From: Hypericum androsaemum
Lineage: Eukaryota > Streptophyta > Magnoliopsida > Malpighiales > Hypericaceae
DNA: 64,000 bases
Direction: 5' to 3'
Assembly (NCBI GenBank): GCA_963995505.1
Contig: OZ023190.1
Coordinates: 17,044,092 to 17,108,091, forward strand
Shown: positions 13,056 through 24,477 of the stretch, one piece after another
Layout: each line of letters begins with the position of its first letter
Numbering within the stretch: position 1 is the stretch's first letter
Program-made: the position numbers and the translations under genes
The notes under the pieces: model-generated
Seen by the model: the letters and a program-made list of their open reading frames with translations, nothing else
What the model was told of the DNA's origin: nothing
Database searches by the model: none

Positions 13056-14853
13056 TTACTTTGGTGAGCTAGTCTGTGAGGGGCCACATCTTTCCACCAT
13101 TACATCATAGAGTTGCTTGCCATCCTGTTTACAAGAAGAAAGAAGGAATGCCAAATTTAACGAGCACGCTCATTTCCATACCGATTCTCGGAACCAGCTG
13201 TCGATGTCTCGCGCTACTCCTAATGTGCTGTCTTTCTGCTAAATGTGTGTATATTCCCCCAACACCAAAAGAATTCCTACTCCGCACTCTATCAAGTTGG
13301 TTCATTCATCATAGAACTCCCAGGTTGTCCTTGTATAATGTACTTACAAATATTACTGGGAAGAAGTGCACTTGTCCTTCTGGTTTGGTTTGCTTCTCTT
13401 TGAAGTACACAAGAACCGGGAAATTCGGCCACCAAAGCTCCCAATTCACAAATGTTGAGTACCTACAGCGATGAAATAAAGTTGGCTTAGTTCGAATGTT
13501 CCTAACCTGTCATGTTGGTTGTATGGAAGAAACAGCCTAGTTTAGAAAAAGCTTAATCAAAAACTGCTGCTTACTTCCAGCGGTTTTTTCCACCTACGAA
13601 AACATTTTCCCCCGACTCCTGCAGCTGATCTCCAACTTTAACCTCCTGTTTCCACATTGCTCCAATTCCGAGATAAGCAACGTAAACAAGGATGCAGAAT
13701 GAAAAGCTTCTTGTTCTTATATAAATTAAAGGACTATTGAAGATGACTGCAATTGCAAAACTGAAATCGTTTCTTCCACAGAGCAAGTGAACTAACCAGA
13801 GCTTCATCGTCGAAAACAAACCGCACCCTAGTAGTCTGGAACAAAGAAGCAAAGGTGTTTGCAAGATCAGTCGATTTAAACACATTAAAAATTCTGAGAA
13901 ACAGTTGAGCATATCAAATTGAATGTAGCTTCTCATACGAAGAATACCAAAGCTATCCAACTTAGATGCAGAAGAGGGTATATGACTTGACAGTGAAGTA
14001 TAAACGTTAGAGAGACAAGTTTGGAGCTCCACTTCTGAAACCGCATATGATACTACTCTTATTACCTGGAACAAGAGAAGCAATCCCAGGAGTCCCACTG
14101 GTGCAGCCGGTAAGAGATTGTTCGAATAAATTAAGCCACCAGATAAACCTGTTTAACAGAGATCAAGTGAGGTTTACCCCTAACTCGATAACCAAAATCA
14201 AACCAAGCTAGAGAAAGCACTAGAACAAAAAATGTCCATCCAAGAACTTCAAAGATTCAACAAATGAACGAAAATACGTTGTTGAAATTCTAAATCCAAT
14301 GTTGGTCACCATCCATCAGCACTAATGAGGAATTTAAACTAATTTTCACCAAAGAAATTGAACAATAATATTCATCAACTAACCAAGTAGGACAACCGGT
14401 ATCCGGTAATCCGGAGTGGGAATAACAGTCTCCTTCTTCTGTACCTTCCTCCTACCCCCAATCTGTAGAAAGCACCAAAAATAAGCATTCACCAGTAATA
14501 ATCACTTTTAACTGAAGATTTTCCAGCAAACGCACATAAAAAAAAAAACCACACTAAAGCAAGGGACCAACAACACTATACACCATGAAACAAGTACCAA
14601 AGACATGAACTTGATCGAAATTTTCAATCCAAATTATAATAAAGATCGAATCTTTGCTAACCACTGAAGCAACTGGGACAAGGGTTTTTCTTGCCATCCC
14701 ATATCTCTCCCTTCCAAGGCATTGGTTTCCATTAACCTTCCTAAGAAACAAGCTCCTCACTTTCCCATTGGCCCCACCTTCTTTAGAGCCTTGAAATCTC
14801 TTTGTTTGTGAAGAGACAAGGCTTGCATTTAGTGATGACAGTGCACTGGCCAT
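13056..14853 (-). CDS. Plastid-targeted DUF3119 family protein, 215 aa
   Basis: Seven exons on the minus strand: 14853-14662, 14462-14384, 14148-14066, 13835-13797, 13645-13575, 13462-13348, 13124-13056. They join in phase to 215 residues. The first ~60 residues are rich in Ser, Lys and Arg with few acids, as in a chloroplast transit peptide. The mature part has the DUF3119 pattern seen in cyanobacteria and plants: PDYRIPVVLLG, a hydrophobic stretch with GLLGLLLLFQ, TRVRFVFDDEAL, VGGKNRW, WPNFPVLVYFKE and HFFPVIF. Two hydrophobic segments suggest thylakoid or envelope attachment. The function of DUF3119 is, to my knowledge, not established. The start at 14,853 was chosen because the transit peptide begins there; an in-frame Met 24 bases upstream is possible. 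It is divergently paired with the BSD2 gene. Confidence 0.85.
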
Positions 14854-15205
14854 TTTCCTCTCTCTTTTTCTGGCCAAGTCACTGAAAGATTTGTTCTTTT
14901 ACATGGCACAAAACTGTTGCCTGGCTTATACATTTATAGACACAACTACCCTTGTCTGAGAGGATACTAGTGGTTAAAACTCTGGGACACCCGTGGGTAT
15001 TTTGGGAAACTTAACACAACCTTATCTGGTGATAGACTTGAAGTAAACTCGTGTGTCCGTTGCCACCAACGGAAGCACCAATAGGGATATATATATTTGG
15101 CTGTCCTTTTTGACCCATTAACTTCTTGTGTGCTTCTAATTCTATCAGTTCTCACTTAGAAGTCCAAATCTTTGAAGAAGCCCAGGTTGACAATTCTCAT
15201 AAAGA
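14854..15205. promoter_or_regulatory. Short divergent promoter shared by DUF3119 and BSD2 genes
   Basis: Only 352 bp separate the two start codons. A TATA-like TATAAA on the minus strand (14,938-14,933) lies about 80 bp before the DUF3119 start. A TATATATA run (15,088-15,096) lies about 110 bp before the BSD2 start. A GATAAG (I-box-like) element sits on the minus strand near 15,025. The arrangement suggests co-regulation of two plastid proteins, which is inference. Confidence 0.6.
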
Positions 15206-17061
15206 ATGGCAACGTCTATTTGTTTCACTCCTGTTTGCTCATTGGCTGCAACCACCAGACCAGGTATTGGTTGGCCTCCACCAAGAAATTTTCACTTATC
15301 ATGAAGATTGGTTCTTGGGTTCTTTTGGCTTTTCCTCTTTTGGGTTGTGATTTTTATCTTATTTTGGTGCTTGCAGGGATGCTGTTTGGAGACTCGGTGG
15401 CTGGGAAGGTTCTTCGAGTGGGGTCTAGAGATTCCAAGTTCCAGTCTTTGGAGGTTAAGGTATATGCTTTCTTGTTTGTACCTTCTTGGTTAAAAGGCAT
15501 GTTATTTTGCATTTCCATTTACCTGTTATGGGTAGGCTTTGTGTTCAATTATGATTTATGTGAAGCTGGTGAGTTTAGTGCCATGAATTTGAGTGTCTTC
15601 TAATGTATGACTTTGGCTTTCACCATTAACATAGTGGTTATCGATTGTGTCCCAGTTAGTACGTTGATGGACTGGATAATTTTTTGCTAATGTACTGACG
15701 GATGTAATGGTTCGGTATGATAGATAAAGTCTTCTGAGGAAGATGTGTCTATACGGGCATTGGTGGTTGTTACATCGTGGGAATTTCTAATATATGTCTT
15801 GAGAAGTTTCTGTCAATGTTCATGTAGGAGAATGCATCTATAGGAATTAGGATGAGGTTGAGTGAGGAAAACTGGCTGCTGATCGGCAAGGCGAGGAATT
15901 TCGGGGTTTAGGTTCTTAGAGTAAGGGTATAGTTCAATGGAACTCATCCAAGTTGGGAACTAACTTGGCATTTGGAACCTATTTAACAACAGGAAACTAT
16001 TAGAGCCGAAATGATGCACCTGAACTTGTTGCCCGTAATGCTTCTCTATGACTATGTAAGCATGCTGCAATGCAGTATAACTGTCTGCTCTGAATGTTTG
16101 TTGTTTTTCTTTGACAGGCTACCGGTAGTGACAAAAATGTCCCACGAAGAAGCATAATTTGTTCTGATTGCGAGGGAAACGGTAATCTCAAGTCTGAACC
16201 AACATATTAAAGGACTTGAATTGGCAATTTGTGTAGATCTAATCTGAAGCACATGTTAAAAATCAGCCGATATCACTTTTCTGCAGCTGGTTTATTCACA
16301 CGCCTATTCCAGTTTTTTGCCAGAGTCGCGAGATTTTGATTAGTTGGTCAATGTTTTCCTGATTTCAGGAGATAAGCAGTGTGGTCAGTGCAAAGGTAAT
16401 GGAGTGAATTCAGTTGACCACTTCAATGGCCAGTTTAAAGCTGGTGGGCTATGCTGGCTCTGCAGGTACTAACTGAAAATCGCAACTTCCTCCCAGCTCA
16501 TCCAATTTCTGGACCTTGATTTCAATATTGTTCCCTATGTTCAAAATGATTCAGTAATTCAAAGTTAAATGGTCCAGAATAGTGTGATTACTTATACATT
16601 GTTTCGCTACCTTCTTTTCATTTGTTCGCCATTGATGCCTTCCTGGTTCAATGATCCAATGCTAATAATTTAGCATTTGTCTTGAATATGCTTGCTGGTC
16701 TCCAAAATCTGCATTTCATGAGACTCGGTTGCTTTTGCGTCCTGTGTCTTGAGAGGGTGATCCACTTTATTCTTTTGAGGAAACATTTGAGAACAAGTTC
16801 TTCTTTGTGTACCGCAGCGTGTTTCTAACTTGTATGAGAAAAGAACGACGGCTTTTGTCCTACAGGATCTGTTTTTCAATCAGCTGAAATATTTTTAATC
16901 CTTTGAGCAGGGCTACGTTTTGACTATGAATTCAAGTTTTCTCCTAGTCATGCCTTCATCCGATGCTTTCGTTTTGTTACAGAGGTAAAAGAACAGTTTT
17001 ATGCGGAAACTGTAACGGAGCTGGCTTTATGGGAGGATTTATGAGCACACAAGACGACTAG
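15206..17061 (+). CDS. BSD2: BSD2-type Rubisco assembly chaperone, chloroplast DnaJ-like zinc-finger protein, 126 aa
   Basis: BSD2 (BUNDLE SHEATH DEFECTIVE2) is a stromal chaperone that holds Rubisco large-subunit assembly intermediates. Five exons join in phase: 15206-15263, 15377-15459, 16118-16181, 16369-16465, 16983-17061. The N-terminal ~45 residues (MATSICFTPVCSLAATT...) look like a transit peptide. The rest is the DnaJ-type zinc domain with four CxxCxG-type repeats: CSDCEGNG, CGQCKGNG, CWLCRGKR and CGNCNGAG. The linker VNSVDHFNGQFKAGGLCW and the end GGFMSTQDD match the plant BSD2 pattern closely. There is no J domain, as expected. All eight zinc-binding cysteines are present. Confidence 0.93.
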
Positions 17062-18187
17062 AAAAGCCTCCGATCGATTTGAATGGCGGACTCAGGTTTA
17101 CAGCTGATACACCAAGTGCAGAACACTAGATTGTAATAGCTTGCAGACTCTCTTCGGACCCCAAGTTTTGTTCTTCTGTCACTAGATTACGGAGTCTACA
17201 AGTATTCCTTGCATCCAAAGAATGATACATTCTTCTTCGGGACTTCTGGTTTAATATCGTAATGTGTTTAGGTACTCTATGTACTTGTTGAAAGATGTTC
17301 TTACACGAAATATTCCCTCAAGATCTTTCTCTGAGCAATGGAAGCCGTTTGCTTGCTAGTTATACTGGACTTGGAATTAATTTGAGAAGCACAACAAAAA
17401 AACTAGAACGGTATTTGTATTGATTGTTATCTCCTGTTAGGATTGTACTCAATCAATCCTATTGTCCGAAGATTTTGGGCTGGACATGAGCTGATTCCAT
17501 ACTATTTTCAGTTCGTTATTTTGATTTTTTTTGCGCAATTTAGGAATAGTAACTGATTCCATAACTCTCACAAAACAATTATGGATCTTATATTATTTAT
17601 CTTATTATTAATCAGGGCTCTTGTATATAGCTAAAACGACCTTCACAAATTACAAATAGTAATTTGTTAAAAATGAATCAAATTGAAGCTATAAAATCAT
17701 CATTTGCAGGAATCGGCGTATCTGCCGGAAATCTTAACGCGGGTTTAGAAGTTTAGAACAAGTTTATGAAGAGGAGTAACAATCGGACCAACAAGCTTCA
17801 AGTTTCTAGGTAAAACGTTCCGAAACTTGAAGCGTCACCGTATGAACTGCCAACCAAGTGGGTTGGGTTACTCACATTGTTGTCCTATATCCAGAACGCA
17901 CCTGCCTGGCAAGCTCCCTTCATGTGAAGATATAGATGTACAAGACAGAGTTGCTGCAAATTCGCACGAGGGAGCAATCGATAGTATCCAATTGAGTGTG
18001 AGCTAAGCCACTTTGAATTTTTTGAGCTATTATTAGTAATGTGACGGCAAAAGGATCAACCTGTTAACAACCGCCAAGAGAACCGGAATTCTGACGTCGT
18101 CAAGCCGGAAAACGACATCTTTTGCAGCACGTGCTGGATCAAATCATGATCTAGCAACCAGAAGGGTGTGGAGAGACCTGTTTCTGA
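17062..18187. other. Intergenic spacer between convergent BSD2 and HO1 genes
   Basis: AT-rich sequence with the BSD2 3' untranslated region at its left end. No conserved coding segment, RNA gene or clear repeat was seen. Confidence 0.5.
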
Positions 18188-18189
18188 GA

Positions 18190-18328
18190 GTGTTGGACCT
18201 GAGTCCGGTCCGATGAACCTGCTTTCGAGGGTGTTGAACCTGCTTTCGAGGGTGTTGAACCTGGGTCCGGTCCGATGAACCTGCTTTCGAGGGTGCTGAA
18301 CCTGCTTTCGAGGGTGTTGAACCTGGGT
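18190..18328. repeat. Minisatellite with a 62-bp compound unit (41 + 21 bp)
   Basis: Two compound units run 18,190-18,251 and 18,252-18,313, followed by a partial third. Each holds a 41-bp subunit with GGTCCGATGAACCTG and a 21-bp subunit that is the same sequence with the middle removed; both end in TGCTTTCGAGG. The repeats keep minus-strand frames open, producing a spurious repetitive peptide. Confidence 0.9.
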
Positions 18329-18809
18329 GAATATGGGTTGGCTCCACATTTTCGAAATGTAGCATAGACATCTCCTCCTCATGAACCAAAAGGCCAAAGA
18401 TCTGATCATCTGAATTAGAAATGATCAAGCAACCATCCAAAAGCTTGGCCAACAGCCCTATAATGTCACAGCTCACCTCTCAAGCCATATCCAACATCTA
18501 CTTGGACATTAAAGCCTCATCATCTCACAAACATTATACAGTATTCGCTAGAAGGTATTCGAAGCGGGACGGTATAATAGGCTTGGGAACACAATGCTGT
18601 CAAACCCGTGAAAAATACAAAAGGATGGCTGAACAACGTCGCATGAAATTAACAATTTCCAATGGAATGAATCCTTGATGAACGATCATGGTAAATAGCA
18701 TTCCAGTTAGTGATTGGATTTACAAAAAGAGAAACTTGATTGATATACACAGATACATACTCGGTTGCCAGTGATGCAGGATGATTAAGGATGGGAGATC
18801 ATAATGCAA

Positions 18810-20517
18810 TCACGACATTATCAGACGGAGTAACTGTCCCGAGTACTTAAATGACTTCTCTGTTTCTTCCAAACAATGGTTCTTCTCCTCTCTTGTCCAA
18901 CTCTGTCATTTTGCCATAATGATGTATGCATCAGAATTCACATTCTGCGAATCCAAAATACCAGGAGATTAACATGGATGAGATGGATTTACCTCAGCAA
19001 TTTTGTTCAGCTTGTCCCTTACGTTCTGCAACAGTTGGGAAAGCTCGCCTTCCCATTTGTAGAACTCTAGCTCCTTCTTGTTAAGTAACTTTGCTGCCAC
19101 CTAAAACATACATGGTGGATGAAAAGACAAGTCTTTGTATTGAGACTACTTCACATTAACAGTAGCAGTAATACGAAAGAATAAACTCGGTAACATCTTT
19201 TGCTCCTTGCTTCTTAGATCAAAGTAAAGAAGGCATGCCAACCTATATGGTCTCCGAGTCAAATAGACGTAACATTAAACAAACAAATTGGTACTTATGA
19301 AGTTAAAGATAGCTCACATTTCTTCCAATCATGCGGCCGCCAGCAGAATGGGCGAAATATATATTGTAGAAGTGGCAAATGAATGCTTGAGGATCCTTCT
19401 CCGATAATTCTTTCAAAATCTCTGAATATTCAAGACCAGGAGCAGACGGCTCTGGGATGGTATATCCTTGTTCTTGGAACCACTCCAAATCTTTTGCCAG
19501 ACTCTGTGACCTCTCAAGTCCGGTGTTCTTGAACTCCGCATCTGCACAACGTAGGCTACTGGTTTACGAGAGTCGATCATTCACAAGAACGTAGAACAGG
19601 AACATAAAAGTTCGACCAAAATCAAATGACATCTCGGACAGTAGTCTCAATGCTATACGGGACAGCTTTTGGTCCTCTTTCCACCTTCCCCTTCATTCCA
19701 TGGACTATGACATCCAGCCACCGAAACCAACAACTCTTCACTAAAACTGAACTAGCCAGGAACCTATAAACAGACCCTTGACCCATATATGTGCACAATT
19801 AGCAGACATGGCAAAGCAGAACCTTTATAACTGAATCATTCCGCCCAAAAACCATTCAATTTACCCACACAAATCAAACCTTTAGAATCAAACATAGGAT
19901 CACAATCCGATCGCATTCAAAAAAACACACCCAAAGGAGAACCTTTCCCCAGTCTCCATGATACATAAAGCATTCAGAAAGCAAAACTCAGTAGGGAGAA
20001 CTTTTTCCCATTTGTGTGTCCGACCCAACTCAAAACTGATTAGTCGGCTCAGTGGTGATCCCCTCTATCAAAAAAAGAACAAAATTAGAAACTCACAAAA
20101 GGGGTAAGCCGCCTTATCGACAATCTCTTCAAGTGTATCATAAACCAGCTTGCTATCCACAAGGAACCTCAAGTACCCATCAACAGAGGGCTCCCACTTC
20201 GGAACGGCCTTCTCCTCGGGCTTCTCGGCCTCCTTCTCCCCTTCCCTCGCCTGCTCTTTGGTGTGCAGCTTCATGGCCACAAACCTCATCTCCTCGACGA
20301 ACCCCTTCGCCTCCCCTGGGTACCTCTTCTTGGGCTTCTCGGCAACCACCGCGTGAGAGTCAGAGGAGGAAGAGGAGAACGGAACCATCAGGGGCATTTT
20401 TGGAACTCTGTATCGGAGAAACAAAGAGGAGCCCTTGGGAGACGAGGCGGGCGAAACTGAGATGTGGGTTTTGTTGAGGAAGGAGGTGGAGTTGAAGACG
20501 GGAGACAAAGAAGCCAT
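18810..20517 (-). CDS. HO1: Plastid heme oxygenase 1 (HO1/HY1), 281 aa
   Basis: HO1 is the ferredoxin-dependent plastid enzyme that opens heme to biliverdin IXalpha, the first step toward the phytochrome chromophore. Four exons on the minus strand: 20517-20097, 19541-19318, 19100-18993, 18902-18810. They join in phase to 281 residues, the size of the Arabidopsis protein. After a ~55-residue Ser-rich transit peptide come [23 protein letters not shown], whose His is the proximal heme ligand of the family, then [29 protein letters not shown], the distal-helix glycine motif [29 protein letters not shown] and [18 protein letters not shown] near the end. No lesions. The gene converges with BSD2 and its start faces a region of decayed transposons. 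Confidence 0.95.
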
Positions 20518-20795
20518 CTTTATAGTAAAGTTTCGAGCTTTAAGAGTCAACAAAGGGAGATGGAAATTGCAAGGAAAGTGACGAGGGAAGAGTGTACGTT
20601 TGGGATAATGGCTTAAATTATGGTAAGAGAATGGAGTGAGGAAGGAGGCCAGGAGAGGGTTCAATGTAAAAAGAAGAAGAGACGGTTCAAGTAGTGTTCT
20701 TCAAGACAAAGGGATAGAAGAAGAAGAAGGGAGACAGGTTTTGCCGGTGTCCGGTTGATTTTTGTTTTTTTGTCTGGAAATAGAAAATTAAAAGA

Positions 20796-20960
20796 GCAAA
20801 TTGTCCTCAGGTCCCAGGGTTTGTTTAAATTACTATTTTACTCCCTACTGTTTTAAAATCAAAACTTTAGTCCCCCTAGTTTGCTTTTATTGTACTCTTA
20901 GGTCCCTCGCTGATGTCATCATTTGTAATATTTTTAAAATGACAATTATACCCTTGGACC
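20796..20960 (+). repeat. Unpaired terminal sequence of a Mutator-like family
   Basis: The block contains a shared terminal motif: ...TAGTTTGC TTTTATTGTACT...AGGTCCCTCGCTGATGTCA. It matches a second block at 21,906-22,110 in the same orientation and the paired ends of the elements at 23.1-24.5 kb and 56.9-58.0 kb. No matching inverted end was found, so this is probably half of a decayed element. Confidence 0.6.
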
Positions 20961-21218
20961 CATCTTCAACCTTCGTCCACCTCTTCTCCAGCCCAAGCTT
21001 GGGTCACCGTCACCGCCACCGTTGTTCAAGGTCCGACGAAGCCCTGAAGGCGGGACATTGCAGGTGCGGCTCTTGTGAGGTTGCGATCACTGGCCTCGTC
21101 AAAACTCTATCACGAGAAAATTCAGTGGGAAAAATCCGTGACAGGGAAAGAGTACATCGGGGAGAAAAATCTCCCCTTGACGCTTTGGTCTATCGCGAAA
21201 CCTAGCCTTGCACCGTCA

Positions 21219-21440
21219 CTAGAAGATACAACTCGGGAAGAAGAATCCCCACCTTGGCTCCGCGCCATCAACAACTTTAGACAAACGAGTACAACGTGGA
21301 AGACTAACTCCCCGCAGATCCTCTAAGTAAACATCCATACAAAAGCTGGAAGGGGCATAAAAAATAACATAATCAAAGAAAATCTCTAAGCCAAACTTGG
21401 AAAGGGCATCTGCCAAATGGTTGCCCTCCCGCCAAGTGGT
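21219..21440 (-). mobile_element. LINE-type RNase H C-terminal fragment
   Basis: On the minus strand the frame reads WREGNHLADALSKFGLE, followed by VYLEDLRGV. The HLADALSK motif is the end of the RNase H-like domain typical of plant non-LTR retrotransposon polyproteins. Only about 60 residues remain; no reverse transcriptase is visible nearby. Confidence 0.6.
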
Positions 21441-21905
21441 AAATATATAGGAATTTAAAAAAAAGAATATACAGAAAGTTCAAGGTTCAAACCTTAGCGT
21501 TGTCACTGTGTAAGATTTCTCTATAAAAAAAATAAGATGCACTAATTTATTTTAGTATAATTTAGTTTGATTAGTTTTTTTAACGTGGTTAATGAATTAT
21601 AACAGATAAAGTATGTGACAAATTTTCATTTTTCAATTTGACACTTTAGTTATATCTGCTTAGTTTTTTCGGTTAACTGAAACAAAAACAAAAAAGGAAA
21701 GTAATTTCAACAGCGGCGACAGTGCACTGGAGAGCGCAGCGTCACCTCCCTAGAAATAGTAAAACTATATAAATTGGGAACTGGTCCTAGAACTCCTAAA
21801 AAAGGAAGCGCAAAAAAAATGAATAATTCCATTTCCAGACAAATTTAGATTTCCCACTTCAAAAAAAGGCAAATTTAATTATCTATTCTTCTCTTACATT
21901 TTAAT

Positions 21906-22110
21906 TTGAGCAAATTGCCCTCGGGTTCTTAGAGTTTGCTTAAATTACTTTTTTACTCATTGTTTTGAAATCGAAACTTTGATCCCCTAGTTTGTTTTTA
22001 TAGTACTCTCAGGTCCCTCGCTGATGTCAGCATTTTTAATATTTCTAAAAAGATAATTTTACCCTTCAAAAAGGACCCATCTTTAACCTTCGCTCAACTC
22101 TTTCCTGTCA
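21906..22110 (+). repeat. Second unpaired terminal sequence of the same Mutator-like family
   Basis: It aligns for about 200 bp with 20,796-21,000, including the stretch GGACCCATCTT.AACCTTCG beyond the terminal motif. Same orientation as the first block, so the two are not inverted ends of a single element. Confidence 0.6.
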
Positions 22111-23102
22111 CTCCACGACGTCGTCGCAACTCCAGCCTGGTGCCGTCCAAGGCCTCTCGACGACCCACTGGCATCACTGTCATCCTCTAGAGATCACAAA
22201 GTCACCACAACCCACTCATCTCCTTCTTGTGGTCTCTTGTGGACCACCGACCGTCGTCGTACAGCGTCGACCTGCCGCTACGGCATCCAACTTGAACAGG
22301 CGACCAAATGCCGTCTGAGGCCTCTCGTTGAACCGCCTGCATTTTTGTTCCCCTGGTGTGTCGTTCGTAGCCCTTTGCGAGGTGAGAGCAGAGAAGCGGG
22401 TGAAGAGATTGGTTGGGGTTCCGGAGTCGACGCCATTACAGAGAGCTCCAATTACACAGAGCAAGAAAACCTTAGAAAACCTGACCACCGGAGCCGCCAT
22501 TATAGATTTGGGTTGTTGAACGAGGTGACGTCCTTGACCTCCAACGGGTTGTTGAACCTCGTCTTCATCGTGAGAGGTTTCCCCAATTCAATTAAGCCTG
22601 AGAGGTTTTCCCAATTCAATTTCAATTCCAATTCCCTTAGGTTAACCGTGATTCGCAAGCTGGTGACCCGTTCGGTATGGTTGGTGGCCAGGATTTTGGT
22701 GTTGAACAAGGGATGCCTTGCACTTAGTAGGATGTGATTGACCATTTTGTTTATATACCTAAGGATCTTTCCCCCTCCTCTTCCACCAAAAAAATATATT
22801 TATCACTTTTACTTCGTCGTGCTACAAATTTTTTGCTGGTACATCTTATATATTCAGTGACAGGTTCATAGAGCTATTGAGTTTATGCCCTCTTTTCTAA
22901 AAATTGAACCCCAAAAACCAATAAATTTTAAACACCTTAACTTTAAGATTATTGTATCGTTGGTCCGATTGTTGCACAAATTAACTTCATAAAAACAAGG
23001 ATAAACCAATGAATGAGTGAGAAGTGAGGACGATTTAGACTTGGTACTTGCCGTTGGCGTTTTCTATTGGTGCCGTGCCGTGGCCATTTTTATTGTCATT
23101 TG
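22111..23102. other. GC-richer island inside transposon debris, no gene assigned
   Basis: Between 22,130 and 22,740 base composition is richer in GC than the surroundings, as in captured exons of Mutator-like elements. On the minus strand 22,500-22,390 a frame opens MAAPVVRFSKVFLLCVIGA, resembling a signal peptide, but nothing recognisable follows. I cannot assign a source gene. Confidence 0.35.
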
Positions 23103-23501
23103 TTATCTTGCACGCTTTCCATTGTTGATAGGAAAAATTATTCTCGACTCTTCCGTGTTTGTTTAAATATATTCAAAAATTTTCCGTATTTAAAAGACGA
23201 TCATATTGTCCCTCTAGTTTATTTTTATTATACTTTCGGGTCCCTGTCATCAGAATATTCAATTTTCTCTGGCGAATGACCACTTAAAAAGATAAAAATG
23301 CCTCTCCCATTAAAAAATAAAATAAAAAACGTCTTTCATTCACCTTCTTCTTCCTCCCACTTCATCTTCTTCCTCTCACCTCCCACATTCAACCAAAATC
23401 AAAACTTAAACTCAAACTCAAAAATAAATCTAAACAATTTTAATGAAAATCAAAACTAATTAGAAAGAATCAAAACTAAATAGAGAGAATCAAAATTTTA
23501 A

Positions 23502-23812
23502 GAACATGAAGTCGAGGCCTATTCTAACCTTTTTGGCTTCAAACCCTAATTTTTTTTAGTGAGAACATCACGAAGTCAAGGTCGATTCTAACCTCTCCTA
23601 GTTTCAAACCCTAACTTTTTTTAGTGAGAACATCACGAAGTCAAGGCCGATTCTAACCTCTCCTAGTTTCAAACCCTAACTTTTTTTAGTGAGAACATCA
23701 CGAAGTCAAGGTCGATTCTAACCTCTCCTAGTTTCAAACCCTAACTTTTTTTAGTGAGAACATCACGAAGTCAAGGCCGATTCTAACCTCTCCCGGCTTC
23801 ACGGCGAGGACG
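23502..23812. repeat. 65-bp tandem array, about 4.5 units, each with a telo-box
   Basis: The word GAGAACATCACGAAGTCAAG recurs at 23,561, 23,626, 23,691 and 23,756, a strict 65-bp period, with a diverged partial unit on the left. Complete units include AAACCCTAA, the plant telomere-like telo-box. Units differ by only one or a few bases (for example GGTCG versus GGCCG). Confidence 0.92.
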
Positions 23813-23865
23813 TCACTCTCACTCACCAGGAAGTCCACGGGAAGCGAGCTGTTGATGTATCACCG

Positions 23866-23950
23866 TGAGGACGTCTCTCATCCTGGCCTCGACGCTCCGC
23901 TCCCAATTGGATTTGCTGTGTTCATGGTCCACTTGGCCACCATCCCCATC
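23866..23950 (+). pseudogene. Fragment of a PIP-type aquaporin gene inside a Mutator-like element
   Basis: One frame reads APLPIGFAVFMVHLATIPI, the stretch that precedes the second NPA motif in plant plasma-membrane aquaporins (PIPs). Upstream residues (SHPGLDAPLP) still resemble the PIP SHVPVLAPLP segment. The similarity stops before the NPA motif, so no functional channel part is encoded. This looks like a captured exon piece. Confidence 0.75.
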
Positions 23951-24477
23951 GTGGTCCACTTTCCCCTTCGAAGATCTTGTTAAGTTGGTCTCTATATTTA
24001 ACTTCACGGTGAAACTCACTCATTTTGTGGACAATTCATTGGAGCACTTGCAGCAGCCGCATACCACCAGTACAATAATTAGGGTTCGAATTAGATTTTT
24101 AATTCGAATTGCACTTTTCAAAATAAGAAATTTTAAATTTTTGATTCTCTCTAATTAGTTTTGATTCTCATTAAAAATATTTAGATTTATTTTTTAGTTT
24201 TAGTTTTAGTTTTGATTTTGGTTGAAAGTGGGAGGAAGAAGATGAAGTGGGAGGAAGAATAAGAGGAAAGAAAGAGGACTTTTTTTATTTTTTAGTGAAA
24301 GGGGCATTTTGGTCTTTTCAAGTGATTCTTCGCCGGAGAAAATCGAATATTTTGATGACAGGGACCCAAAAATTTAATAAAAATAAATTAGAGGAACAAC
24401 ATAATCGTTTTTCAAATATGGGAGATTATTGAATATATTTAAACAAATACGGAGAACTTGAGAGTGAACAAGATAAT

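Larger units (their letters stand above)
23103..24477. mobile_element. Mutator-like element with long inverted ends, carrying a PIP aquaporin fragment
   Basis: About 350 bp at the left (23,103-23,480) is repeated in inverted form at the right (24,120-24,477). Shared segments include GTTTGTTTAAATATATTC, the CTCTAATTTATTTTTATTA and GGGTCCCTGTCATCA region and the CTTCTTCCTCCCACTTC tract. The core holds a 65-bp tandem array and a GC-rich coding scrap. Long inverted ends with captured gene sequence are the mark of a Pack-MULE. I could not settle a target duplication. Confidence 0.72.

Noticed and set aside
18056..18476. Overlapping minus-strand frames with a repeated HPRKQV-like peptide
   Set aside because: The peptide repeat is a by-product of the minisatellite, with no start context or conserved flanks.
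22216..22745. A secreted or leucine-rich-repeat protein gene on the minus strand
   Set aside because: The signal-like start and the LRR-like words are in separate short frames without a consistent splice structure.
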